Shown: positions 26,956 through 35,650 of the stretch, piece by piece
Numbering within the stretch: the first letter of the stretch is position 1
Layout: each line of letters starts with the position of its first letter
DNA from: Streptomyces mexicanus
GTDB lineage: Bacteria > Actinomycetota > Actinomycetes > Streptomycetales > Streptomycetaceae
Direction: 5' to 3'
DNA: 64,000 bases
Assembly: GCF_902506575.1 (NCBI RefSeq)
Contig: NZ_LR732544.1
Span: 2,824,395-2,888,394, forward strand
Translations under genes and position numbers: made by a program
The notes under the pieces: model-generated
What the model saw: only the letters and a program-made list of their open reading frames with translations
What the model was told of the DNA's origin: nothing
Databases searched by the model: none

Positions 26956-27136
26956 CTTCGGCAAGCATCACGGGCGCGGGCGCGGTCCTGTCGCCCGGTG
27001 GCGCAGGTCGTGCCGTACGGCCGCGCCGTACCCGTCGCCCCGTTGTCCGCCCGGCGCCACGCTGTCCGCCCGGCGGCGAACAGCCCCGTTCCGGGCGTAC
27101 TCCCCTATTTCACCGTAACCGACTCATAGGACATCC

Positions 27137-27679
27137 ATGACATCGCTCAGCGCTCTCTCGGCCATGCCGAAGCGCAAAAGAATCGTCGGCACGCTGCTGG
27201 CCGCGGCCACGGCCGGCGCCCTGACCTGGCTCGCCGTCCCGGCCGGCTCCTCCCCCGCCCCGACCACCGACAGCCGGGCGACGGCACCCGTCGCGGGCGA
27301 GGCTCCCGGCTACGCCGTAGAGGACTTCAACTACCCGCAGGCCGACAAGATCCTCGCGGAGAAGAACATCGTCCTCAAGCGCGGCGACGGCCACATCACC
27401 CTCGCCGACTGCGTCAGCGGCACCGGACAGCTCGAGGTCTGGGCCCGCAGCAAGGACAAGATCTGCTTCCAGGTCACCGGCAACTCCGGCTGGCTCACCC
27501 TGGAGATCCCCTCCGTCTACGGCATCAAGGGCAACGACTACGCCACCCAGGTCGACATGACCACCGGCACCGAGGAAAAGTCCTTCGACATCGACAAGAA
27601 CACCTGGACCGCGGTCGGCGAGAGCGCCGACGAACAGGGCCGCGAATTCATGCTCGTGGAAATCCGAACCACCAAGTAG
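27137..27679 (+). CDS. Small secreted protein of the duplicated module, copy 2
   Basis: 180 residues from the ATG at 27137, preceded by AGGA. Its signal region (PKRKRIVGTLLAAATAGALTWLAV) is similar to but not the same as copy 1; from RATAPVAGEAPGYAVEDFNY onward the two proteins are identical to the end (EIRTTK). Cys at ADCVSG and KICFQ are conserved in both. It lies after the second ALF-repeat gene and 84 bases before the second pseudoprotease. Keeping an identical mature domain while the signal and neighbours diverge suggests that the mature sequence is under selection or was converted recently. Function unknown. Confidence 0.75.
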   Translation: MTSLSALSAMPKRKRIVGTLLAAATAGALTWLAVPAGSSPAPTTDSRATAPVAGEAPGYAVEDFNYPQADKILAEKNIVLKRGDGHITLADCVSGTGQLEVWARSKDKICFQVTGNSGWLTLEIPSVYGIKGNDYATQVDMTTGTEEKSFDIDKNTWTAVGESADEQGREFMLVEIRTTK

Positions 27680-27685
27680 CCCTGG
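27274..27685 (+). repeat. 412-bp near-identical direct repeat, copy 2
   Basis: Partner of 19485-19896: same length, same strand, three silent differences seen by eye. It could support recombination that would delete or duplicate galE and the second ALF-repeat gene between the two copies. Confidence 0.85.
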
Positions 27686-27762
27686 GCGCACGCCCCGTCG
27701 GCTTGTCCCACGCTGCCCGAGGCCGCTCGGCCCGGCAGACCTCGAGTCCAAGGAATCAGATC

Positions 27763-29967
27763 ATGCGACACACGAGACATCTGCGTCTCGCCGCGCTCAC
27801 AGCCGCCCTGGTCGTCGGCCCGGTGGCGCTCTGCGCCTCGCCCGCGTCCGCGGTGACCGGCACGCCGGTCACCGACAACTCCTTCAGCTACACCGCGCAG
27901 GTCATCGTCGGCGATCACGACCGCGGCTGCTCCGGCGTGCTGGTCGCCCCCGAGTGGCTGCTGACCGCGGCGAGCTGCTTCGCCGACGACCCGGCGACGA
28001 GCCTGTCGGTGCCCGCGGGCAAGCCCGCCAAGCACACCACCGCCACCATCGGCCGCTCCGACCTGAGCGGCTCCGACGGAGCGGTGCGCGACGTGGTCCA
28101 GCTCGTGCCCCGCACCGACCGCGACGTCGTCCTGGCCCGCCTCGACCGCCCGGTCACCAACGTGGCCCCCGTCGCACTGGCCACCAGCGCGCCGGCCGCC
28201 GGCGAGGAGCTGAAGTTCGCCGGGTACGGGCGCAACAAGACCGAGTGGGCGCCGCTGAAGCTGCACACCGGCGCGCTGACCGTGGACGCCGCCGGCGCCA
28301 CCACGGCCGACGTCACCGGCAAGGACGGCGCGGCCGCCTGCATGGGCGACACCGGCGGCCCGGTGGTCCGTACGGTCAACGGCACCGCGCAGCTGGTGGC
28401 GCTCACCAGTCGTTCGTACCAGGGCGGCTGCTTCGGCATCGACGCCGCGGAGAGCCGCACGGGTGGCGTCGCCGCCCGTGTCGACGACCTGAGCTCCTGG
28501 GTGAAGTCCACCGTCGGCGCCCTGCCCGTCACCGACTTCAACTGCGACGGCGTCGAGGACGTCGCCATCTCCGACCCGAAGGCGGCCGTCGGCGGCGACG
28601 ACGGAGCCGGTGTCGTCCGGATCGTGTACGGCGGCGGAAAGGGCACCGCCGAGATCAACCAGGACCTCGACTGGGTGCCGGGCGGCGCGGAGGCCGGCGA
28701 CTGGTTCGGTGAGGCCACGGACACCGTCGACTACAACCAGGACGGCTGCACCGACCTGGTCGTCGGCACGCCCTCCGAGGACCTGGGCACCGCGACCGAC
28801 GCCGGCATGGTCGACATCCTCTACGGTGCGCCGGGCGGCATCGGCACCGGGACGCTCAAGGACACCCACTTCGAGCAGGGCTACGGCAACGGCGCCCTCA
28901 AGGGGTCCGCCCCCGAGTCCGGCGACCGCACCGGTGCGGCCGTGGCCGCGGGCACCACCGCCGACGGCGAGCCGTTCGTGGTGATCGGTATGCCGGGCGA
29001 GTCCATCGGTTCGGTCGCCAAGGCGGGCATGGCCGTCTACGTGCACGGCGACACCAACATCGGCATCAGCCAGGACAGCACGAACGTGCCGGGCGCGGTG
29101 GAGGCCAACGACGGTTTCGGTGCCGTCGTCGCGGCCGACGCCAACCACATCGCGATCGGCGCTCCGGACGAGACCATCGGCACCGACGCGGGCGCCGGCA
29201 ACCTGGCGGTCTTCAGCCACAAGCTCAACTCCGAGGGCCGGCCGACCCCGCTGTTCGGTCTCGACCAGGACCTGGACACCGTCTCCGGGGGCGCCGAGGC
29301 GGGCGACCAGTTCGGCAAGTCCCTGGCCCTGGTCCCCTACCGCCCGTCCGGAGCGACGGCCGCGACCGACTCCATCCTCGCGGTGGGCTCTCCCGGTGAG
29401 GACCTGGACATCGACGGTGTGAGCAAGGCCGACGCCGGTGAGGTCATCACGTTCGACGTCACCGCCGCGGGCTCGTACAAGGAGATGTACGTCTACCACT
29501 CCGGCACCGCCGACGACGCCGTCCCGGGAACCGCGGAGGCCGGCGACCGCTTCGGCCAGTCCGTGGCCGCGGTGAACACCGCGCCGCGCGAGGTGAGCAC
29601 CACGGCGACGATGAAGCTGGCCGTCGGCCTGACGGACGAAGCGATCGGCACCACGGCGAAGGCCGGCGCGATCACCACGTTCTCGCTCCTCAGCTCCCGT
29701 GACACGAACAACCGCTGGATCGAGGCCGGCACCTCCGGTATCCCGGGCCCCGCGGGTGCCAACCAGCACCTCGGCCAGAGCATCCACTACACCGGCACCA
29801 AGCTGTACCTGGGCATGCCGTACGGGCCGGGCAGCTACGGCACGGTGTACGCCCTGCCGATGTCGAACGTGACCGCGGGCGGTTCCAACGCCGCGATCAC
29901 CACGTACACGCCGGGCCAGGGCGGTCTGCCGGCCGCCGGTGGCCGCTTCGGTTACGTGGTCCGCTAG
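27763..29967 (+). CDS. Secreted trypsin-fold pseudoprotease with integrin-like FG-GAP repeats
   Basis: 734 residues from the ATG at 27763 (MRHTRHLRL..., preceded by AAGGAA). A signal peptide ends near ASPASA. The S1-type domain (about 30-240) lacks the catalytic His (Ser71 in LTAASC) and the nucleophile Ser (Thr197 in CMGDTGGP); the Asp region (RTDRDVVLARL) is present. The C-terminal ~490 residues hold FG-GAP repeats of the integrin alpha type: D-x-N-x-D-G Ca loops (TDFNCDGVEDVAI, VDYNQDGCTDLVVG) followed by blocks such as GGAEAGDWFG and GGAEAGDQFG, forming a predicted beta-propeller. It is related to 19982-21847 in the first domain but has a different repeat family. Last gene of the island, with a strong terminator after it. 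Confidence 0.85.
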   Translation: MRHTRHLRLAALTAALVVGPVALCASPASAVTGTPVTDNSFSYTAQVIVGDHDRGCSGVLVAPEWLLTAASCFADDPATSLSVPAGKPAKHTTATIGRSDLSGSDGAVRDVVQLVPRTDRDVVLARLDRPVTNVAPVALATSAPAAGEELKFAGYGRNKTEWAPLKLHTGALTVDAAGATTADVTGKDGAAACMGDTGGPVVRTVNGTAQLVALTSRSYQGGCFGIDAAESRTGGVAARVDDLSSWVKSTVGALPVTDFNCDGVEDVAISDPKAAVGGDDGAGVVRIVYGGGKGTAEINQDLDWVPGGAEAGDWFGEATDTVDYNQDGCTDLVVGTPSEDLGTATDAGMVDILYGAPGGIGTGTLKDTHFEQGYGNGALKGSAPESGDRTGAAVAAGTTADGEPFVVIGMPGESIGSVAKAGMAVYVHGDTNIGISQDSTNVPGAVEANDGFGAVVAADANHIAIGAPDETIGTDAGAGNLAVFSHKLNSEGRPTPLFGLDQDLDTVSGGAEAGDQFGKSLALVPYRPSGATAATDSILAVGSPGEDLDIDGVSKADAGEVITFDVTAAGSYKEMYVYHSGTADDAVPGTAEAGDRFGQSVAAVNTAPREVSTTATMKLAVGLTDEAIGTTAKAGAITTFSLLSSRDTNNRWIEAGTSGIPGPAGANQHLGQSIHYTGTKLYLGMPYGPGSYGTVYALPMSNVTAGGSNAAITTYTPGQGGLPAAGGRFGYVVR

Positions 29968-29981
29968 TTCGGACCGGAACC

Positions 29982-30029
29982 AAGAAGGGGGGCTTCCCCG
30001 GCTCTCGGGCCGGGGAAGCCCCCCTTCTT
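29982..30029. terminator. Strong bidirectional hairpin terminator
   Basis: Arms 29982-30002 and 30009-30029 pair perfectly over 21 bases, around a 6-base loop. The outer AAGAAG/CTTCTT gives a short U-rich end in both directions. It separates the convergent pseudoprotease and glycosyltransferase/Stealth genes. Confidence 0.9.
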
Positions 30030-30060
30030 CGCGTCGCGCTCGGTGCCGCGCGCTCCCGCG

Positions 30061-32898
30061 TCAGAGCTCGTACGGGCTCTTGACCGGGAAGTAGGCGCGC
30101 AGGAAGGAGCCGATGATGCGGGCCTGTTCCTCGGCGGGGACCTCAGCGTCCGGGGACTCGGCGAGACAGAACACGTCGTGTCCGCGGGCCGTCAGCAGAC
30201 GCGTCAGCTCGGGGTGCCGGGCGTAGGTGCCGACGTCGATGTAAGCGCACCGGATACTGCCGGGCACGGACGCACCCGTCAGGTAGCCGTAGTGGTGGTG
30301 CAGCGACGAGACCATGGAGACGTCGCGCCAACCGCGCATGGGGTTGGCCGCCGTGCGGGCCACGCTGTCGGGGAACTCCGCCTCGATCTGCTCGAGCACA
30401 CTCTTGCGCAGGGCGTACGGGGCGTGCGCGAAGCCGTTAGTCACCGTCACCCCGAAGCGGTCCTCCAGCAGGCGGCGGTTGTTCTTCGCCGCGGCGAAGT
30501 AACCCTCGTCCTCCTCGGTCGCCTCGCCTATCGGCACGGTCGTCGGAGTCCAGAAGAAGCGGCTCATGCCGTTGCCGAGGAAGAACTTCTGGGGGTTGAG
30601 CGGCCGGCCGATGAAGAAGTCGTCGTTGAAGTACAGGAACTGCTCGGACAGGCCGTCGATGTGGTGCAACTGGCTTTCGATGGCGTGCGAGTTGAACGAC
30701 GGCAGGCAGCTGGGGTCGGTGAAGATGTCGCGGTGCGAGACGACCTCCACGCCCGGGTGGGACGTGTTCAGCCACGCGGGCTGCTGGTCGTCGGTGACGA
30801 GGTAGACCTTGCGCACCCAGGGCGCGAACATCGCGATCGACCGCAACGAGTAGCGCAGTTCGTCCCGGTTGCGGAAGCGCGCCGCCTCGTCCCCGGACGC
30901 CTGAGCGGGCAGGCCGAGGTCGGCGCGGCGCCGAGCGCGCCGCTCCTGCCACCGGGGATCGGTGTCGTCGACCCAGGTGTAGACGACGTCGATGGGGAAG
31001 GTGATGTCGTTCACCAGCTTCTTGGTGAACGGCTCCAGCGTGGGGTACTCACGGTCCCGGACGCGCAGCGTGGCGTCGGCGGTCAGCGAGGGCAGCCTGG
31101 ATCCGGCCGCACTGGAGCGCAACGGCGCGGCGAACTGCCCGTCGCCGCCGTCCTCCTCCGGCACCCGGCGCCAGAACTCCACGTCGCACCCGTAGGCGGG
31201 GCCGAAGCGCAGCGTCCGGCTGGAGGTGACGACGGGACGGAACACCCGCAGTCCGCCTACCTCTCCTACCGGCTCCAGGCGTTCGGCCAGCAGCACGCCC
31301 GGGGCGTGCGTGCGGGGCTTGAGCAGCTCGGCGTAGACCGCCTTGCCCTCGTACTCGGCGGCGAGCGCCTTGCGGGTCCGCGTCTGGTGCTCGGCGTCCA
31401 CGGCCACGCGGTACCGCTGGGTGTCGTCACTGCCGCGCAGCAGCACGTAGGGGATTTCATGGTGTTCCAGCGCGGCGACGACCGTCTCGAAGTTCCGCTG
31501 GAGGATGTCCACGGCCTGCAGGTCGTCACGGACCTCGGCCAGTCGGCCGGCCGCCCGGACGAGGGAGCGGTTGGCCGCGCCGATCACGAGTTCCCGGGCT
31601 CGCTGGTCACCGGAGGACGGCGCCGTCCGGTCCGCGGCGACCGCGGGATGGAAGCGGCCCGCGCCGCCGTTCGCCACACGGTGAGCCATGCGGTCCGCCC
31701 GCTCGGCCATCCGCTCGGGGGCGTCGCGCCGGTAGACGAGTTCGGTGAAGAGTGCTTCCCACTGCTTGACGACCACGTCGGCGGCGAAGCGCGCCGAGCC
31801 TTCGTAGGCGTTCTGCCCGTAGGAGCGCAGCAGCTCCTCGTCCCCCATGAGCTTGGCCATCGCCTCGGCGAGACTGTCCACGTCGCCGGGCGGGACGAGC
31901 AGACCGTCCACGCCGTGCCGGATGATCTCCGCCGGGCCGGTGACGACGTCGTACGCCACCGCCGGGACGCCCGCGGCGAACGCCTCCAGCAGCACCAGCG
32001 GGAACGCCTCGCCCTTCGACGACAGCACGGCCAGGCTCGCCTTGGCCCACTCCTCCGTCATGTGCTGGGTGGAGCCGAGGATCTCGACGGAGTCGTGCAG
32101 GCCGAGTCCTTGGACCAGGTTGCGCAGCCGGGACAGCTGCGGGCCGTCCCCGAAGATGCGCAGGCGCCACCCGGGGAACTCCGGCAGAACCTTGGCGAAC
32201 GCGTGGATGGCGTGGTCGACCTGCTTCTCCGGGACGAGCCGGCTGGGCATCACGATGCTCTTGCCGGTCAGGCTGGAACGGGGCCGGAACCCCTCGGGTA
32301 TGGCGTTCGGAATGGCCTCCAGGCGGGGGGCGGCCTTGCCGAGCGACTCCTCCAGCCACTGCTGGGTGCGTTCCGTCAGCACCACCATCGCGTCGATCTC
32401 GGGAGCCCGGTGCAGCAGGGGCTCACCGGTGCTGCCGCGCAGCTGCGACGAACGGTGCTCCTGGTGGATGGTGATCACCCGGGAGGGCGCCAGATCCGCG
32501 ATGGCGGACATCAGGGCGGGCGTGGTGCTGATGAGGACGTCGGTGTCGATGGTGCGCAGGGCGCGTTTCATCTCGACGTCGGAGAGGGCGTCGAACGTCG
32601 CCTCCCACGACGGGTTGATCAGCTCGCTGGGCAGCCCGGCGAGCCGACGGCACTCCTCGGCACCGAGGCCGCTGTCCCGCACCGGCCGCTGCGTCTTGCC
32701 GGTGCGGTCCACCAGGTACCGCACGGAGACCCGCTCGTCCACGGAGAAGAAGGGACGCTCACGCGTCTTGAAGACGCTCAGCACCTCGACGGTGTGCCGG
32801 GGCGCCAGGTGCGTCGCCTGGGTGTAGACGGCCTGCTCCGTGCCGCCCATCTCGTCGCCCCAGGTGAGGAGAAACGTGATCTTCATTGGTGTCAACAT
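30061..32898 (-). CDS. GT4-type glycosyltransferase fused to a Stealth phosphotransferase domain
   Basis: About 945 residues from the ATG at 32896-32898 (MLTPMKITFLLTWGDEMGG; MKIT four codons on is also possible). The frame is open to 33501, but the extra part is out-of-frame shadow of the next gene. Residues ~5-400 form a GT-B glycosyltransferase: GGTEQAV near the start, PSRLVPEKQVDHAI and GEAFPLVLLEAFAAGVPAVAYD further on. The last ~310 residues are a Stealth domain: CR1 IDVVYTWVDDTDP (about 634), CR2 RDELRYSLRS, and CR3/CR4 SLHHHYGYLTG and CAYIDVGTY. Stealth proteins transfer sugar-1-phosphate to make phosphodiester-linked polymers. The start overlaps the upstream gene. Together with 33878-35650 it probably builds a wall or capsule polymer. 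Confidence 0.88.
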   Translation of the reverse strand: MLTPMKITFLLTWGDEMGGTEQAVYTQATHLAPRHTVEVLSVFKTRERPFFSVDERVSVRYLVDRTGKTQRPVRDSGLGAEECRRLAGLPSELINPSWEATFDALSDVEMKRALRTIDTDVLISTTPALMSAIADLAPSRVITIHQEHRSSQLRGSTGEPLLHRAPEIDAMVVLTERTQQWLEESLGKAAPRLEAIPNAIPEGFRPRSSLTGKSIVMPSRLVPEKQVDHAIHAFAKVLPEFPGWRLRIFGDGPQLSRLRNLVQGLGLHDSVEILGSTQHMTEEWAKASLAVLSSKGEAFPLVLLEAFAAGVPAVAYDVVTGPAEIIRHGVDGLLVPPGDVDSLAEAMAKLMGDEELLRSYGQNAYEGSARFAADVVVKQWEALFTELVYRRDAPERMAERADRMAHRVANGGAGRFHPAVAADRTAPSSGDQRARELVIGAANRSLVRAAGRLAEVRDDLQAVDILQRNFETVVAALEHHEIPYVLLRGSDDTQRYRVAVDAEHQTRTRKALAAEYEGKAVYAELLKPRTHAPGVLLAERLEPVGEVGGLRVFRPVVTSSRTLRFGPAYGCDVEFWRRVPEEDGGDGQFAAPLRSSAAGSRLPSLTADATLRVRDREYPTLEPFTKKLVNDITFPIDVVYTWVDDTDPRWQERRARRRADLGLPAQASGDEAARFRNRDELRYSLRSIAMFAPWVRKVYLVTDDQQPAWLNTSHPGVEVVSHRDIFTDPSCLPSFNSHAIESQLHHIDGLSEQFLYFNDDFFIGRPLNPQKFFLGNGMSRFFWTPTTVPIGEATEEDEGYFAAAKNNRRLLEDRFGVTVTNGFAHAPYALRKSVLEQIEAEFPDSVARTAANPMRGWRDVSMVSSLHHHYGYLTGASVPGSIRCAYIDVGTYARHPELTRLLTARGHDVFCLAESPDAEVPAEEQARIIGSFLRAYFPVKSPYEL

Positions 32899-33881
32899 CC
32901 AGAGGGGAGGTGGGCCGCACGGAAGGCGAGGCTGCCGATGGGCGTGTAATACGGGTTGATTCTGAGGACGGCGCTGTCGTCCTCCGTGCTCAGCAGGCGG
33001 TACGGCATCCGGAAGACGTCTCCGGGGGTGCGTACGTCGGTGCGCCGACGGGAGATCTTCAGCGACCGGCGGTGCGGACGCTGCAGACGCACGTCGAAGA
33101 TCTGCTCCTTGGCCCCGAGGTCGCCGAAGTCGGCGGGCTTGAGCGAGCAGACGAAGGTGTCGCCGTGCCAGGTCGCCGGGACGACGCGGGTGGCCTTGCC
33201 GTTGCGGCGGACCAGTTCGACGTCCCCGCAGCAGTCTTCGGCGGGCGCGTTGACGAGCCGGCCCTCCAGCGTCACCTCGGACCAGCCGATCCGCAGCGAG
33301 ACGATCTCCGCCTGCGCCTCGTCCCTGCCCAGGGACACATACGCGCGTCCGGTACCGGAGGCGATGAGCCGGCAGTACGTCCCGTCCTCGCGCACCGGCT
33401 CGGGAACCGTGGGCCCGTCGGGCATCAGCCGGGGCGCCTTGGCCACCGCGTACCGGTGCTCCGTACCGGAGGCGTCGGTGAAGACGACGGACAGCCGCCA
33501 CTGTCCCGCCGCCAGCAGGAACCTGCGCACCCCCGCCGGCATCGGGTGCTGCCGGCCGGCGTCCGCCTCCAGCAGGTCGAGGACGGCGGTGCCCTGCGCC
33601 TCGACGTATCCGTCGCTGCGCTGGACCAGCGTGAGCGGAATGACGACCGGGGACGATCCGCCCAGCAGCAGGGAGGCCGACGCGGCGGTCAGCTCCTCCG
33701 GCACGCGGACGCAGAAGTTCAAGGTCCTGCCGTCCAGGAGGGACAGATGCTCCGCGGTGACGCGCGGCCAGTCATCGGTGCTCGGCGGAACCAGGACCAG
33801 GCTGTCCAGGCGCGACCGCGCCGAGCGCACCACTGCGTACCCCTTGCGCATCACCTTGTGCGGGGTGGGGAGTTGTCTCAT
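32892..33881 (-). CDS. Unknown protein between two Stealth genes
   Basis: 329 residues from the ATG at 33879-33881 (MRQLPTPHKVMRKGY), overlapping the upstream Stealth stop by ATGA (33878-33881). Its own TGA lies within the first codons of the downstream gene. The body is mixed strand-rich sequence with many short hydrophobic strands (TLNFCVRVPEELTAASASLLLGG, WRLSVVFTDASG, SLRIGWSEVTLEGRLV), which looks like two or three small beta-sandwich domains. No signal peptide or membrane helix is evident. Double coupling means it is made in step with the two phosphotransferases and is likely an assembly or substrate-binding partner. No family recognised. Confidence 0.75.
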   Translation of the reverse strand: MRQLPTPHKVMRKGYAVVRSARSRLDSLVLVPPSTDDWPRVTAEHLSLLDGRTLNFCVRVPEELTAASASLLLGGSSPVVIPLTLVQRSDGYVEAQGTAVLDLLEADAGRQHPMPAGVRRFLLAAGQWRLSVVFTDASGTEHRYAVAKAPRLMPDGPTVPEPVREDGTYCRLIASGTGRAYVSLGRDEAQAEIVSLRIGWSEVTLEGRLVNAPAEDCCGDVELVRRNGKATRVVPATWHGDTFVCSLKPADFGDLGAKEQIFDVRLQRPHRRSLKISRRRTDVRTPGDVFRMPYRLLSTEDDSAVLRINPYYTPIGSLAFRAAHLPSGC

Positions 33882-35650
33882 CGGTTGTCTGCACCACGCT
33901 CGTAGGGGCTCGGGAACGGGAAGTACTCGTCCAGGAAGCGGCTCATCAGGTTCTGCTGGCGGCTCATGTCCGCTTCCGTGGAAGTCGTGTCGTTGAGGCA
34001 GAAGACGTGCGCGTCGCGGTGGGCCAGCAACCGGCCCAGCACCCGCTCGACGTTCGGCTTGCCGACGTCGCAATAGCGGTACACCAGCCCCTCGCCGGGG
34101 AACGAACGCTGCGTGTGGAAGGCGTAGTAGTGGTGCAGGGAAGAGGTCACCGACACGTCGGTGACGCTGCGGAACCTGCTCGCCGCCGTGCGCCGGTGCT
34201 CCTCGGGGAACTCCGCCTCGATCTCGTCCAGCACGCTGCGGTGCAGCGCGTGCGGCACGTGCTTCATCTTGCGGAAGATGGTGTCGCCGAAGCGCTCGGC
34301 GATGAGCCTGCGGTTGTTCTTTCCGGCGGCCGCCACGGGCGGATCCTCCGGGGAGGGTTCACCGAAGGGAACCAGGGCAGACGACAGGTAGAACTTCCCG
34401 AGACCGTTGGGCAGGAAGAAGTGCTGCGGAAGGATCTCCTGGCCGAGCATCACGTCGTCGTTGAAGTACAGGAAGTGCTCGGACAGGCCGTCGATGTGGT
34501 GCAGCTGGCTCTCGATGGCGTGCGAGTTGAACGTGGGCAGAGCCGCCGGATCCTTGAATATCTCCTTGTGACTGACCACCTTGATCTGCGGATGGTCCGT
34601 GTTCAGCCACTCGGGTGTCTGCTCGGCGGTCACCAGGTAGATGGTGCGCACCCACGGCGCGTACAGGTGCAGCGAGCGCAGCGAATAGCGGAGTTCGTCC
34701 CGGCTGAGGTAGCGCGCGGCGTTGGCCGCTTCTTCGTGGTACGGCCGGTCGGAGAAGCTCGCCCGCTGCCGCAGCCAGTGCGGATCCGAGCCGTCCACCC
34801 AGGTGTACACGACGTCGATGGGGAAGGTCCTGCGTCCGACGGCTCCCGCGGCGAAGGCCGGCCGTGTCGGCACGCGCACGGGTATGTGCTCCTCCGGCAG
34901 CGGCTGTTCCCCGGGCAGCGGCGCGAAGTCGGTGAACAGGGTTTCGTCGGCTTCGACGACCGGCTCGTCCAGCGGCACCTCCTCGGCTATCCCGTTGCGC
35001 CGAGGGGAGAGGAGCCGGCCGTCCTCCTGCCGCCAGAACTCGATGTCGCAGCCGTAGCGCAGGCCCAGGACGAGACGGCCGGTCTGGTCGGTGAGGTACC
35101 AGGTGCACCGCAGGACGTCCGAACGGGCCACCCGTTTCCACGGACCCGGTCCGTAGCCGGGCAGGGCGGAGCCCTCTTCCGGTTCGCTCTTGCGTACCGG
35201 GACCACGTACCCCGGTCTCGCCCGGCATGCCTGGCGCAGCGCGGTCAGCACACGCTCGCGGTCCTCGGCCCGAACCGCGACCGCGGCTGCCGTGTCGGAG
35301 GCGGAGCGCACGCAGAAGAACGGCACGCCCGCGCCGCGCAGCGCGGCGATCACCTCGTCCAGGTTCGCCCGGCGCGCCTGCAGCGGGGTGATGTCGGGTA
35401 CGACGTGCGCGATGCGCGGCGTACCCGCCACGCTGACGACTCGCCGGTCGTACCGGGCGAGCAGGGCCTTGTGCCGGTGCGTCACCCGGACCCGCTTCAC
35501 CTGGTCCCGCACCTCGGCCGCGGCGGCGATCCGGGACTTCACCTGCTCCCTCAGATCCGTGCCCACATGCTGCGCGATCATCCGTCGCGCGCCGACCGGC
35601 ACCGCGCGACGATAGACGCCGACCAACCGGGACGCTTCAGGGTTTCGCAC
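33878..35650 (-). CDS. Stealth-family phosphotransferase
   Basis: 590 residues from the GTG at 35648-35650, preceded by AGGAG. A basic N-terminal region (about 1-80) is followed by a less conserved region (80-265) and the Stealth core: CR1 FPIDVVYTWVDGSDPHW (about 273), CR2 LSRDELRYSLRSLHLYAPW, CR3 FNSHAIESQLHHIDGLSEHFLYFNDD, and CR4 near the end (RYCDVGKPN). The family includes capsule hexose-1-phosphate transferases. It is the first gene of a three-gene operon (this, 32892-33881, 30061-32898), all overlapping. By position it may match genes near S. coelicolor SCO2590-2592. In a mycelial, unencapsulated genus a teichoic-acid-like polymer is the more likely product. Confidence 0.88.
   Translation of the reverse strand: MRNPEASRLVGVYRRAVPVGARRMIAQHVGTDLREQVKSRIAAAAEVRDQVKRVRVTHRHKALLARYDRRVVSVAGTPRIAHVVPDITPLQARRANLDEVIAALRGAGVPFFCVRSASDTAAAVAVRAEDRERVLTALRQACRARPGYVVPVRKSEPEEGSALPGYGPGPWKRVARSDVLRCTWYLTDQTGRLVLGLRYGCDIEFWRQEDGRLLSPRRNGIAEEVPLDEPVVEADETLFTDFAPLPGEQPLPEEHIPVRVPTRPAFAAGAVGRRTFPIDVVYTWVDGSDPHWLRQRASFSDRPYHEEAANAARYLSRDELRYSLRSLHLYAPWVRTIYLVTAEQTPEWLNTDHPQIKVVSHKEIFKDPAALPTFNSHAIESQLHHIDGLSEHFLYFNDDVMLGQEILPQHFFLPNGLGKFYLSSALVPFGEPSPEDPPVAAAGKNNRRLIAERFGDTIFRKMKHVPHALHRSVLDEIEAEFPEEHRRTAASRFRSVTDVSVTSSLHHYYAFHTQRSFPGEGLVYRYCDVGKPNVERVLGRLLAHRDAHVFCLNDTTSTEADMSRQQNLMSRFLDEYFPFPSPYERGADNR

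Noticed and set aside
19982-29967. Active trypsin-like proteases
   Set aside because: Both lack the catalytic His and Ser in the two motifs.
30061-33501. Longer start for the GT/Stealth fusion
   Set aside because: The extra ~200 residues are out-of-frame reading of the 32892-33881 gene. The start at 32898 is supported by overlap with the upstream stop.
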